A DNA stretch of 64,000 nt from NCBI GenBank assembly GCA_947626995.1, contig CANQUI010000001.1:1-64000 (forward strand). Direction: 5' to 3'. This DNA comes from an uncultured Eisenbergiella sp. (GTDB taxonomy: Bacteria; Bacillota; Clostridia; Lachnospirales; Lachnospiraceae). Shown here piece after piece: positions 26,443 to 36,092 of this stretch (position 1 is the first letter of the stretch; each line of letters starts with the position of its first letter). The notes under the pieces are model-generated. The model worked only from the letters and a program-made list of their open reading frames with translations. It did not search any database and was not told the origin of the DNA. The position numbers were made by a program, and so were the translations under genes.

Positions 26443-27417
26443 ATGAAAAAGCAGCTGGTTAGTTTTGTCATCCCCTGTTACCGTTCGGCGGGGACCATTG
26501 AAGGCGTGGCGGGGGAAATTAAAGAGGCCATGGAACGGCTGACATCGTATGAATATGAGATCATTTTAGTCAACGACGGTTCCCCGGACGACACCATGGA
26601 CCGGATCCGCGGCCTTTGCGCAAAAAATCCGCGGATTACCGGGGTGAATCTGGCGCGCAATTTCGGACAGCACGCCGCGTTGATGGCGGGATGCCATCAG
26701 GTCAGGGGAGAGATTTTAGTCTGTCTGGACGATGACGGGCAGACCCCCGCCAACGAGGTGGGCAAGCTTTTGGAGGCGCTGGATCAGGGCGCGGACGTCG
26801 TCTACGCCAGGTATGCGCATAAGCACCACAACGCCTTTCGCAACTTCGGCAGCAGGATCAACGATTTTATGCTCCGTTTCATGCTGCACAAGCCCAGGGA
26901 TCTTTATATTTCCAGCTATTTTGCGGCGCGGCGTTTCGTGCTGGAGGAGATGCTGCGTTACGAAAATGCGTTTCCCTATGTGATCGGCCTGGTGCTGCGC
27001 ACCACGCGCAATATCGTAAACGTGACGGTGGAGCACCGCGACCGGCAGACCGGCGTGTCCGGCTATACCTTTGGAAAGCTGTTGGCGCTGTGGCTGAACG
27101 GATTCACCGCGTTTTCCGAAAAACCGCTGCGGATTTCCACGGTGGCCGGCGTCAGCTTTGCAATCATCGGGTTCTTGTACGGGATTTACACCGTGATCAA
27201 AAAACTGACGCTGCCGGGCGTTCCCGTAGGGTTTTCGGCGCTGATGTCGGCGCTGATGTTCATCGGCGGTATGCTGATGCTGATGCTGGGGCTGATCGGC
27301 GAATACATCGGCAGGATGTATATCTGCATGAACCATGCGCCTCAGTTTGTGGTGCGGGAGGTCGTGACCCAAAAAGAGGAAACAGACGAAATAAACGAAA
27401 AAAACGGGGACTGCTGA
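26443..27417 (+). CDS. GT2 polyprenyl-phosphate glycosyltransferase (GtrB/ArnC-like) with two C-terminal TM helices
   Basis: MKKQLVSFVIPCYRSAGTIEGVAGEI...LVNDGSPDDTMDRI...ARNFGQHAALMAGCHQVRG; DDDGQ; C-terminal TMs GEYIGRMYICMNHAP. Confidence 0.85.
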   Translation: MKKQLVSFVIPCYRSAGTIEGVAGEIKEAMERLTSYEYEIILVNDGSPDDTMDRIRGLCAKNPRITGVNLARNFGQHAALMAGCHQVRGEILVCLDDDGQTPANEVGKLLEALDQGADVVYARYAHKHHNAFRNFGSRINDFMLRFMLHKPRDLYISSYFAARRFVLEEMLRYENAFPYVIGLVLRTTRNIVNVTVEHRDRQTGVSGYTFGKLLALWLNGFTAFSEKPLRISTVAGVSFAIIGFLYGIYTVIKKLTLPGVPVGFSALMSALMFIGGMLMLMLGLIGEYIGRMYICMNHAPQFVVREVVTQKEETDEINEKNGDC

Positions 27418-27444
27418 CCGTTTGCACAGCAGGCAAAAAACGCA

Positions 27445-27470
27445 CAGGGCGCAGAGAGATCTGCGCCCTG
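27445..27470. terminator. stem-loop between GT2 and the polymerase gene (possible terminator)
   Basis: CAGGGCGCAGA-GAGA-TCTGCGCCCTG, 11-bp perfect stem; no U tract. Confidence 0.4.
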
Positions 27471-27486
27471 ATCGACGGTTTGGCGG

Positions 27487-27515
27487 TTGTCATCAAATGT
27501 CAAATGTGCTATACT
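27487..27515 (+). promoter_or_regulatory. sigmaA promoter for the Wzy-like gene
   Basis: TTGTCA - 17 nt - TATACT. Confidence 0.55.
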
Positions 27516-27577
27516 GCTATGGATAATGGGAAAAAGTGGGGAGTGCGCCTTGCGCAGTCCCCTCAAAGGAAGGGAAA

Positions 27578-30013
27578 ATGAACCGCAGGATCGGAAAAAG
27601 CCGCGCAATCCTATATGTGATTCTCTTTTATACGGCCGTCGTATGTCTGATACTGGGGCGCAGCAGCCTTTTCAATACGGACCGGCAGACGGCGGGGCGG
27701 GAAGTCGTGCAGGGTACCGTTTCGGTCCGCCTGGATCAGCAGGTCCAGCAGGTCTTTCTTGCGGAAGGGACGAATCTGCGTTATCTGGATCTGTATGTGA
27801 CCTCGGAGGAATCCGCCGGCGAACGGTATCATCTGCTCCTTTATGACGCGCAGAACAACCGGCTGGTGGATCGGGACGTGGACATGCCTGAGACTCCCCT
27901 GCCGGGCTTTTGGCGGATCCCCATAGGCGTTTCCACCACGCCCGGCGACGCATATGTCTGGCAGCTTCAGGGAACGGATACGCCCGTGGAGCTGGCCTAT
28001 GAGAATACGGGCGATACGGGACTTGTCACCTTCGGCAATTATTATCTTCTCCACGACGGGGAAACCAGGATGCAGACGGCGCAGAATATCGTCATGCGTC
28101 TGACCTATACGGACCATCCTTCTGCCGGAAAGCTTCTGCTTGTGTACGGCAGCCTGCTTTTGACGGCGCTTTTGCTGATCGTACTTACCCGGCGGGTGCT
28201 GCGGCCGTCCGGACAGATGACGCTTTCCCGTCTTTTGCAGCTTACGCTGGGGCCGGTTCTTTTGGCCGGCGGGATTTTTCTTGTGTATGAGATCTTTGTC
28301 CGGAATCTGTTCGGGGGCAGGACCGAGGATAAGCTGGTCTATGCGGCGGGCATCGGAATTGCCGCAGCCTGGGCTGGATGGGCGCTTTTTGGAAAAAGAA
28401 AGCAAAAAGAAACGGTCCCGTTTCGAGCGCTTTTGGCTAAAAACGGCATGGACTGGCTGCAGACGGCCTGCTTTGCCGGGGCGCTGATGGGAACCATTCA
28501 TTTTATGAACGCGCAGTTTCAGGCCCGGCAGGATCTGGCCTATCGGGAAGTGCTGTTTTGGGTCTGTCTGGTGCTGCTGACCATGGGGCCGGTGCGCGCG
28601 CTGAAAAACAGATGGGGGCTGATCTGGCTGGTTTTTGCCGGGAGTGTGGGAACGGCCTTCTACCTCTATCAAAAATATGGGGTCAAGCCAGAGAAAACGG
28701 TGCTTTCCATGCGTCTGTATGAGATCCTGATCGCGATCCTGGCGGGATTTTTACTGCTTTCTCTCCGGGAACGCATCCAAAGCGGACGGTTTTCGGTCCG
28801 CGAGGTGAACCGGCCTTATGCGCTGGCGACGGCGCTGCTTTTGTTCCTGCTGGCCGCCCTGCGCAATACCCGGGGATGGCCGCTGTATCTGGCGGCGGTT
28901 TTTGGCCTGTTTTATCTTTTTTATCTCAGTTGGGAAAAACGGGACCGGCTGTTGTATAATTTCTGCAACGGGGTTATCCTAAACTTTACGGCGGCTCTTT
29001 TGTTTGCCCTGGCGCGGCGGCCGTTTCGGGCCTGGGTCTATTTCCGCTATAATTTTGTGTTTCATACCGTGACCATCACGGCCTATTATCTGACGCTGGT
29101 GCTCTGCGCGCTGACGGTCCGTCTGCTGGCGAAGCGTTATCTGGAAAAAGAAGAGCCCATCCGGATGTGGGGCACGCTGCTGCTCTACGGAATAGCCGGA
29201 TCGCTTTTGTTTCTGACCCTGTCCAGGACCGGCTATCTGGCCGTGATCGTCATGAGCGTCATTGTGGTGCCCTTTGCGGTATTGTTCTGTTTCCGGCAGG
29301 GGATAAAAGCGCTTTTTCAAAACGTCCTTCTGATGGCGGCCGCCTTATTGCTCTGCCTGCCGGTGACCTATACGGGGATCCGTATCCTGCCCGCGCTGTA
29401 TAACGATCCCTATCTTTATGAGGTGGAGGATTCCGCCGCGGCGATCCATCGGGACGATCCCAAGGATTCCAGCGCCTATATGTCCGTTTCCTATTTCCGG
29501 TACATGATGCGCAACAAGCTGCTGGGGGAAGAAGAGACAAAGGCCATGGCGCCGCTGCGCAGGGACGGTCTGACCGTGACGGTGTCGCAAGAGCTGCTGG
29601 CGTCCCGGGCGGATTCGGAGCTGTCGGACGTGGAACAGTTTTCCAACGGACGGATGGAGATCTTTAAACGGTATCTGGAGGAGGTCAACTGGTTCGGGCA
29701 TACGGATATGGGCGTTGTGCTTGCGGACGGTTCCGTCAGTATCCATGCGCACAACACGTATCTGCAGGTCATCCACGACCACGGGCTTGTGGCAGGGATC
29801 GTCTATCTGGTCTTTGGGGCAGTCAGCGCCATCCTCCTGTTTGGCTATGCGCGGCGCAATGGCCGCCGGGATCCTTACGCGATCCTGCCTGTGGCGGTGC
29901 TGATCGGCTACGCGGTGGCGGGACTGGTGGAATGGCTGTTCCATCCCTGCAACCCCATGGGATTTTCCGTGATGGTGATATTCGCTCCGCTTTTATGCAA
30001 AAGGAAAAGTTAG
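27578..30013 (+). CDS. O-antigen ligase/polymerase (Wzy_C-like) membrane protein
   Basis: About 14 TM helices; SLLFLTLSRTGYLAVIVMSVIVVPF and VSIHAHNTYLQVIHDHGLVAGIVYLVFG typical of O-antigen ligase domains. Confidence 0.75.
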   Translation: MNRRIGKSRAILYVILFYTAVVCLILGRSSLFNTDRQTAGREVVQGTVSVRLDQQVQQVFLAEGTNLRYLDLYVTSEESAGERYHLLLYDAQNNRLVDRDVDMPETPLPGFWRIPIGVSTTPGDAYVWQLQGTDTPVELAYENTGDTGLVTFGNYYLLHDGETRMQTAQNIVMRLTYTDHPSAGKLLLVYGSLLLTALLLIVLTRRVLRPSGQMTLSRLLQLTLGPVLLAGGIFLVYEIFVRNLFGGRTEDKLVYAAGIGIAAAWAGWALFGKRKQKETVPFRALLAKNGMDWLQTACFAGALMGTIHFMNAQFQARQDLAYREVLFWVCLVLLTMGPVRALKNRWGLIWLVFAGSVGTAFYLYQKYGVKPEKTVLSMRLYEILIAILAGFLLLSLRERIQSGRFSVREVNRPYALATALLLFLLAALRNTRGWPLYLAAVFGLFYLFYLSWEKRDRLLYNFCNGVILNFTAALLFALARRPFRAWVYFRYNFVFHTVTITAYYLTLVLCALTVRLLAKRYLEKEEPIRMWGTLLLYGIAGSLLFLTLSRTGYLAVIVMSVIVVPFAVLFCFRQGIKALFQNVLLMAAALLLCLPVTYTGIRILPALYNDPYLYEVEDSAAAIHRDDPKDSSAYMSVSYFRYMMRNKLLGEEETKAMAPLRRDGLTVTVSQELLASRADSELSDVEQFSNGRMEIFKRYLEEVNWFGHTDMGVVLADGSVSIHAHNTYLQVIHDHGLVAGIVYLVFGAVSAILLFGYARRNGRRDPYAILPVAVLIGYAVAGLVEWLFHPCNPMGFSVMVIFAPLLCKRKS

Positions 30014-30015
30014 AC

Positions 30016-31923
30016 ATGCAGAACAGAAAAACCAATCAGAAAAAAAACAGGATCAATTATCAGAAATTTTACCGAAGAACGGCGCTGGTGGCCTATGATA
30101 TCATCAGCATTGTGGCGTCCAGCTTTCTTGCCCTGCTGTTCCGGTATGATTTTCAGCTGGGAGCGGTGCAGTCGGAATTCCTGCTTTCGGTACGCAACTT
30201 CATCGGGATCAACGTGCTGCTTACTCTTGTGATTTTTTACCTTTTCCGCCTGTACAACAGCCTCTGGGCCTTCGCGGGAGAAACGGAGCTGCAGAATCTG
30301 GTGCTGGCCTGTCTGACCTCCAGCGTGGCCACCGGGATCGGGATCAATTTCTTCCGGGTGGAATCGTCGGCCAAGGCGGTGCCGGACAGTTATTATTTCG
30401 CCTATTTCTTTTTCCTGCTGTTGTTCCTGTTTGCCAGCCGGTTTTCCTATCGTTTCCTGCGCAGCCAAAAGCATAAGATACAAAACCGCAAAAACAGCAT
30501 ATCCGTCATGATCATCGGCGCGGGGGAAGCGGGCAATACGATCATAAAGGAGATTATCACCAGCAATTACTCCACGATGGTGATCCGCTGCATCATCGAC
30601 GACGACCGGAACAAATGGGGGCAGTTCATTCAGGGGATCCGCGTGGTGGGCGGCAGAGAAAAGATCATCGAATCCGTGGATCTTTACAACATCGATGAGA
30701 TCTTTCTGGCGATTCCTTCCGCCACCCCGGCGCAGATCCGGCAGATCCTGGAAATCTGCAAGGAGACCAGCTGTAAGCTGCGTTCCCTGCCCGGCCTGTA
30801 CCAGCTGGTAAACGGAGAGGTCAACGTCAGCAAGCTGCGGGATGTGGAGGTGGAGGATCTTTTGGGCCGGGAGCCGATCCGCGTGGATCTGGATTCCATT
30901 CTGGGCTATGTGCAGAATCAGGTGGTACTGGTAACGGGCGGCGGCGGCTCCATCGGCAGCGAGCTGTGCCGGCAGATCGCCGTCCATAAGCCGGCGCGGC
31001 TGATTATTTTTGATATTTATGAAAACAATGCGTACGATATTCAACAGGAGCTGAAGGAAAAATTCCCGCAGCTGCCGCTCACCGTACTCATCGGCAGCGT
31101 CCGCAATACGAACCGGATCAACGCGGTGTTCGAGACGTGGAAACCGGATATCGTCTACCACGCGGCGGCGCATAAGCATGTGCCGCTGATGGAGGATTCG
31201 CCCAACGAGGCGGTGAAAAACAATGTGTTTGGCACCTGGAAGACGGCCATGGCCGCGGCGGTGAACGGCACGCACAAATTTGTCATGATCTCCACGGACA
31301 AGGCGGTGAATCCCACCAATATCATGGGCGCCAGCAAACGGATCTGCGAGATGATCATCCAGACCTTCAACCGCCATTACGACACGGAATTCGTGGCGGT
31401 CCGCTTTGGCAATGTGCTGGGCTCCAACGGGAGCGTGATCCCGCTGTTTAAAAGGCAGATTGCGGCGGGCGGGCCGGTGACGGTCACCCACCCGGATATC
31501 ATCCGGTATTTTATGACCATTCCCGAGGCGGTGTCTTTGGTGCTGCAGGCGGGCGCCTATGCAAAAGGCGGCGAGATCTTTGTGCTGGATATGGGAGAGC
31601 CGGTACGGATTCTGGATCTGGCCAAAAACCTGATCCGGCTGTCCGGCTATCGGGTGGACGAGGATATCCGGATCGTGTTTACGGGACTGCGCCCCGGAGA
31701 GAAGCTGTACGAGGAGCTTCTGATGAAAGAAGAGGGGATGCAGGATACCCAGAACAGCCTGATCCACATCGGAAGGCCCATTGAAATGGACGAGAAGAAA
31801 TTTTTCGTGCAGCTTAAGGCCCTGGAGGAAGCCTCCAAAAACGAATGTAACGACATCCGTCCCCTGATACGCGAGATCGTGCCCACCTATCACTATCCGG
31901 ACAACGGCGGAAGAAAAGAGTGA
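30016..31923 (+). CDS. pglF: nucleoside-diphosphate sugar 4,6-dehydratase, membrane-anchored (PglF/CapD-like)
   Basis: N-terminal TMs; LVTGGGGSIGSELCRQIAVH; HAAAHKHVPLMEDSPNEAVKNN; STDKAVNPTNIMGASKR (M-x3-K variant typical of PglF/WbpM). Confidence 0.85.
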   Translation: MQNRKTNQKKNRINYQKFYRRTALVAYDIISIVASSFLALLFRYDFQLGAVQSEFLLSVRNFIGINVLLTLVIFYLFRLYNSLWAFAGETELQNLVLACLTSSVATGIGINFFRVESSAKAVPDSYYFAYFFFLLLFLFASRFSYRFLRSQKHKIQNRKNSISVMIIGAGEAGNTIIKEIITSNYSTMVIRCIIDDDRNKWGQFIQGIRVVGGREKIIESVDLYNIDEIFLAIPSATPAQIRQILEICKETSCKLRSLPGLYQLVNGEVNVSKLRDVEVEDLLGREPIRVDLDSILGYVQNQVVLVTGGGGSIGSELCRQIAVHKPARLIIFDIYENNAYDIQQELKEKFPQLPLTVLIGSVRNTNRINAVFETWKPDIVYHAAAHKHVPLMEDSPNEAVKNNVFGTWKTAMAAAVNGTHKFVMISTDKAVNPTNIMGASKRICEMIIQTFNRHYDTEFVAVRFGNVLGSNGSVIPLFKRQIAAGGPVTVTHPDIIRYFMTIPEAVSLVLQAGAYAKGGEIFVLDMGEPVRILDLAKNLIRLSGYRVDEDIRIVFTGLRPGEKLYEELLMKEEGMQDTQNSLIHIGRPIEMDEKKFFVQLKALEEASKNECNDIRPLIREIVPTYHYPDNGGRKE

Positions 31924-31927
31924 GAAC

Positions 31928-32326
31928 ATGAAAATCCATCATATCGGTTATCTGGTCAAAAAACTGGAAAAAGCGGCGGCGGCTTTCGAGGGGCTGGGAT
32001 TTTGCAGGACGGGAGACGTCACCCGCGACGAAGGCAGGGGAGCAGACATCCTGTTTCTGGAAAAGGACGGGTATCAGGTGGAGTTAATCAGTCCCTTCAC
32101 GCCGGAATCGGTGGTGGCGGGCCTGATCAAAACCTATAAAAACGCGCCGTACCATCTCTGCTATGAGGCGCAGGATTTTGAGGCGGACGGGAAGTGGCTG
32201 GAGGAAAACGGCTACACCCGTATCGGAGAGCCCATGGAGGCCCCCGCCATCGGAGGCAGGAAGGTGGTATTTTACCTGCACCCCGCCGCGGGGATGCTGG
32301 AGCTTTTGCAGCAGGCGGCAAAGTAA
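31928..32326 (+). CDS. VOC/glyoxalase superfamily protein (methylmalonyl-CoA epimerase-like fold)
   Basis: MKIHHIGYLVKKLEKAAAAFEGLGF...VELISP...PYHLCYEAQDFE...YLHPAAGMLELLQ. Confidence 0.75.
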   Translation: MKIHHIGYLVKKLEKAAAAFEGLGFCRTGDVTRDEGRGADILFLEKDGYQVELISPFTPESVVAGLIKTYKNAPYHLCYEAQDFEADGKWLEENGYTRIGEPMEAPAIGGRKVVFYLHPAAGMLELLQQAAK

Positions 32327-32351
32327 GAACCACAGAAAGAGGGAAAAGAAA

Positions 32352-33482
32352 ATGGAAGAGAAACGGATTTATCTGTCGTCTCCCACGATGCACGGGGACG
32401 AGCAGCGGTTTGTAAAGGAGGCGTTTGATACCAACTGGGTGGCGCCTTTGGGACCCAACGTGGACGCGTTTGAAAAAGAGATGGAGGCGTATACCGGCTG
32501 CGGCCATGCCGCCGCGCTTTCCTCGGGAACCGCCGCCCTGCACCTTTCTGCGATCCTGGCGGGGGTCAAAGAGGGCGATCTGGTGTTTGCCTCTTCCCTG
32601 ACCTTTTCCGCCAGCGTCAATCCCGCCTGCTATGAAAAGGCGATACCGGTCTTTGTGGATTCGGAGACGGACACCTGGAATATGGATCCTGCGGCGCTGC
32701 GGCTCGCTTTTGAAAAGTATCCGCACCCGGCGGCGGTCATTGCGGTGCATTTGTACGGCACACCGGCTAAGATCGACGAGATCCGGCAGATCTGCCGGGA
32801 ACATGACGTGCCGCTGATTGAGGACGCGGCGGAGTCTCTGGGCGCTTCTCTGAAAGGGCAGATGACCGGGACCTTTGGCGATTTCGGCATTTATTCCTTT
32901 AACGGAAATAAGATCATTACCACCTCCGGCGGCGGTATGCTGGCGGCAAAGGACGAGGCCGTTGTGGCCCGGGCCCGTTTTCTGGCCACGCAGGCCAGGG
33001 ATCCGGCGCGTCATTACCAACATTCCAACATCGGCTATAATTATCGGATGTCCAATGTGGTGGCCGGGATCGGGAGAGGACAGCTTGTGCATTTAAAAGA
33101 GCATATTGCGAAGAAACAGGCCATATACCGTCAGTATCAGGAGGCGTTTGGGGATATCGAAGAAATTTCCATGAATCCCATGAATCCCGACGGCGAGGCC
33201 AACAACTGGCTGTCGTGCATGACCATCGCCCCCGGCTGCCCGGTGACGCCGGTGCAGATCATGGACGCGCTGGCAGAGCACAATATCGAAAGCCGCCCCA
33301 TCTGGAAACCCATGCATTTGCAGCCCGTATTCTCCCATTGTGATCTGATTCAGGTAAAAGAGGGAATCAGCGTTTCGGAGGATATTTTCAACAGAGGTCT
33401 GTGTCTGCCCAGCGACATCAAAAATACGCCGGAGGATATGAACCTGATCTGCGGCATCGTCCGCAGACAGTTTGGCAGATGA
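32352..33482 (+). CDS. epsN: DegT/DnrJ/EryC1 sugar aminotransferase (EpsN/PglE-like)
   Basis: RIYLSSPTMHGDEQRFVKEAFDTNWVAPLGPNVDAFEKEM...EDAAESLGASLKGQMTGTFGDFGIYSFNGNKIITTSGGGML...YQHSNIGYNYRMSNVVAGIGRGQL. Confidence 0.85.
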   Translation: MEEKRIYLSSPTMHGDEQRFVKEAFDTNWVAPLGPNVDAFEKEMEAYTGCGHAAALSSGTAALHLSAILAGVKEGDLVFASSLTFSASVNPACYEKAIPVFVDSETDTWNMDPAALRLAFEKYPHPAAVIAVHLYGTPAKIDEIRQICREHDVPLIEDAAESLGASLKGQMTGTFGDFGIYSFNGNKIITTSGGGMLAAKDEAVVARARFLATQARDPARHYQHSNIGYNYRMSNVVAGIGRGQLVHLKEHIAKKQAIYRQYQEAFGDIEEISMNPMNPDGEANNWLSCMTIAPGCPVTPVQIMDALAEHNIESRPIWKPMHLQPVFSHCDLIQVKEGISVSEDIFNRGLCLPSDIKNTPEDMNLICGIVRRQFGR

Positions 33483-33511
33483 CGTACCGCCCACAGGGCA
33501 GGGGGGATAGA

Positions 33512-34135
33512 ATGTATCAAAAATATGGCAAACGTTTTTTGGATATCGTGATTTCCCTGGCAGTGCTGGTGATTTTAAGTCCCGTTTTGCTGGTGGTGGC
33601 GGCGCTGGTGCGCGTAAAGCTGGGCAGCCCGGTGCTGTTTTGCCAAAAACGGCCGGGCCGGGGAGAAAAAATCTTCCGGCTGTATAAATTTCGAACGATG
33701 ACGGACGAGCGGGACGAGCAGGGCAATCTTTTGCCGGATCAGGACAGACTGACCCGTTTCGGACGGTTCCTGCGCGCCTCCAGCCTGGATGAACTGCCGG
33801 AGTTTTTCAATATCCTGAAAGGGGATATGAGCTTCATCGGCCCCAGGCCGCTGCTGGTGCGCTATCTGCCCTATTACAAACCGGAAGAACGGGCCCGTCA
33901 CAGCGTCCGGCCGGGTCTGACGGGGCTGGCCCAGGTCAACGGGCGCAATGCGCTCAACTGGGAGGCGCGGTTTGCCTATGACCTGCAGTATGTGGAAAAG
34001 TGCAGCCTCGGCCTGGATCTGTCGATCCTGTTTCAAACCGTGGGCAAGGTGTTTCAAAGGGCCGACGTGCTCTCCGGCGCGCAGCAGACGGTGCCGGATC
34101 TGGACGAATACAGAAAGGACATGGTTTCCGGATGA
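33512..34135 (+). CDS. pglC: phosphoglycosyl transferase (PglC/EpsL-like)
   Basis: YGKRFLDIVISLAVLVILSPVLLVVA...GSPVLFCQKRPGRGEKIFRLYKFRTMTD...LPEFFNILKGDMSFIGPRPLLV...RHSVRPGLTGLAQVNGRN. Confidence 0.9.
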   Translation: MYQKYGKRFLDIVISLAVLVILSPVLLVVAALVRVKLGSPVLFCQKRPGRGEKIFRLYKFRTMTDERDEQGNLLPDQDRLTRFGRFLRASSLDELPEFFNILKGDMSFIGPRPLLVRYLPYYKPEERARHSVRPGLTGLAQVNGRNALNWEARFAYDLQYVEKCSLGLDLSILFQTVGKVFQRADVLSGAQQTVPDLDEYRKDMVSG

Positions 34136-35121
34136 AGATAGATGTGTTTGAACGCGGGTTTTCTCCCACACCCATTCAGGAGCTTACGGGCGTCTGCCCA
34201 AAAAACCGGGTCTTTTTGAAGCGGGAGGATTTTCTCCCCTTTTCCTTTGGCGGCAACAAGGTCAGGAAGGCGCGGCATTTCTACCGGGAAATCCAAACGC
34301 AGTCCGCCGATGTGGTGATGACCTACGGCAGCTCCAGTTCCAATCACTGCCGGATCATCGCAAACATGGCCGCCGCCATGGGACTGCCGTGTCATATCAT
34401 TTCCCCGGAGGAAAATTACAAAGACACCCCCAACAGCAGAATGGTGCAACGCTTCGGTGCGGTGGTGGAAAAGGTGCCGCTTTCCGGGATCAGTCAGGCC
34501 ATCGAGGCGCGCAGGGCGGCATATCAAAAAAGCGGAAAAAATCCGTATTTTATTCAGGGCGGCGGCCACGGGGATCCGGGAACGGCGGCCTATGTGGAAT
34601 GTTACGAGGAGATCCGCCGCTGGGAGCAGGAGCGGGAAATTTCCTTCGACTATATTTTCCATGTTTCCGGCACGGGAACGACACAGGCGGGGCTGGTCTG
34701 CGGGCTGCTTGCCTGCGGACGGCAGGCGCACACCCGGATCGTAGGGCTGAGCAACGCCCGTACCCTGGAAAGAGGGCGGCCGGTGGTGGTGCAAAGCGCG
34801 CTGTCCTGGCTGGAACATGTTTATGCCCTGCAGACGGGACGCCGGATTTTGGAAGATACGGTGGAACAGGCCGTCTGCTTTGAGGACGCCTGGCGGCTGG
34901 GCGGATATGGCTGCTATAACAGCGCTGTCCTTGGGACGGTGGATGAAATGATGAAGCGTTACGGCATCCCCATGGATACCACCTATGTGGGCAAGGGGTT
35001 CTGGGCCATGACAGAGTATGTGAAACGGGAAGGACTTACAGGAAAAAAGATCCTGTTTTTGCATACCGGAGGGACGCCGCTGTTTTTTGAGGAACGCCCC
35101 GGAGAGGAGAGGGCAGAATGA
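34132..35121 (+). CDS. PLP-dependent D-cysteine desulfhydrase / ACC deaminase-like enzyme
   Basis: RVFLKREDFLPFSFGGNKVRKARHFYREI...TYGSSSSNHCRIIANMAAAMGL...HVSGTGTTQAGLVCGLL; TGATG coupling with the pglC-like gene. Confidence 0.8.
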   Translation: MKIDVFERGFSPTPIQELTGVCPKNRVFLKREDFLPFSFGGNKVRKARHFYREIQTQSADVVMTYGSSSSNHCRIIANMAAAMGLPCHIISPEENYKDTPNSRMVQRFGAVVEKVPLSGISQAIEARRAAYQKSGKNPYFIQGGGHGDPGTAAYVECYEEIRRWEQEREISFDYIFHVSGTGTTQAGLVCGLLACGRQAHTRIVGLSNARTLERGRPVVVQSALSWLEHVYALQTGRRILEDTVEQAVCFEDAWRLGGYGCYNSAVLGTVDEMMKRYGIPMDTTYVGKGFWAMTEYVKREGLTGKKILFLHTGGTPLFFEERPGEERAE

Positions 35122-36092
35122 ATATTCTGATTCTGAGCGCCGGCACCCGCGATAAAGTGGTGCAGTATTTCAAAAAAGAACTTGCCGGGCAGGGGCGGGT
35201 CATTGCCACGGACTGCAGCAATCTGGCGCCGGCGGTTTATGAGGCGGACGAATTCGTCCTGGTGCCCCGGATCACGGAAGCGGGATATCTGGAAAGGATC
35301 CTGGATCTGTGCCGGGAAAAACGCATCGACGGCGTCCTTTCCCTGATCGATCCGGAGCTGAGCCTGCTGGCCGCGCACCGGGACGAATTTCTGGCCGTGG
35401 GGACGACCCCGATTATTTCGGACCCGGAGGTGGTGGAAACCTGTTTCAACAAGTTTGCCATGTATCAGAAGCTTTGCAGCATGGGATTTCGGACCGCAAA
35501 ATGCTTTCGGGATCCCGACGCGTTTTTCGCCGCGATAGAAGCCGGACAGATGCGTTATCCCGTCTTTTTAAAGCCGGTGTGCGGCAGCGCCAGCTTAAAC
35601 ATCAGCAAGGCCGGCTGTCCCGAAGAAGTGGAGCTGTTATGTAAATTGAACGAAGACCTGCTGATTCAGGAATATATGGACGGACAGGAATACGGCGCCG
35701 ACGTTTATGTGGATCTGATCTCCGGCGAGGTGATCTCTGTCTTTGTGAAAAAAAAGATCAAGATGCGGGCGGGAGAAACGGACAAATCCATCTCCTATAA
35801 GGATCCGGCGCTCTTTGCCCTGATCTGCGATTTCGTAACCCGAATGGGATTTCGCGGCATCCTCGATATCGACCTGTTCCAAATCGGGGACAAGTGGTAT
35901 ATTTCCGAGGTCAACCCCCGCTTCGGCGGCGGGTATCCCCATGCTTACGCCTGCGGCGTGAACGTGCCGGCCATGATTGTAAACAACCTGAGGGGAAAGA
36001 AAAACGAGCCTGCGGTGGGCGCTTATCCGGCCGGCGTGGCGATGATGAAGTACAACGAGATCATGATCCGGGAGATGTCTGACGATGAATGA
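35118..36092 (+). CDS. ATP-grasp domain protein (carbamoyl-phosphate synthase-like ligase fold)
   Basis: MNILILSAGTRDKVVQYFK...CFNKFAMYQKL...YPVFLKPVCGSASLNISKA...LIQEYMDGQEYGADVYVD...ISEVNPRFGGGYPHAYACGVN. Confidence 0.85.
   Translation: MNILILSAGTRDKVVQYFKKELAGQGRVIATDCSNLAPAVYEADEFVLVPRITEAGYLERILDLCREKRIDGVLSLIDPELSLLAAHRDEFLAVGTTPIISDPEVVETCFNKFAMYQKLCSMGFRTAKCFRDPDAFFAAIEAGQMRYPVFLKPVCGSASLNISKAGCPEEVELLCKLNEDLLIQEYMDGQEYGADVYVDLISGEVISVFVKKKIKMRAGETDKSISYKDPALFALICDFVTRMGFRGILDIDLFQIGDKWYISEVNPRFGGGYPHAYACGVNVPAMIVNNLRGKKNEPAVGAYPAGVAMMKYNEIMIREMSDDE

Noticed and set aside
30010-31929. 639-aa antisense ORF
   Set aside because: Exact mirror of the pglF-like gene; GC-rich codon structure produces open antisense frames, and the product has no recognisable domain.
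34132-36092. Interpretation of the PLP/ATP-grasp pair as an antiphage or toxin module
   Set aside because: Tight translational coupling to PglC and GT genes fits glycan biosynthesis better; no nuclease, TIR or toxin-like domain nearby.
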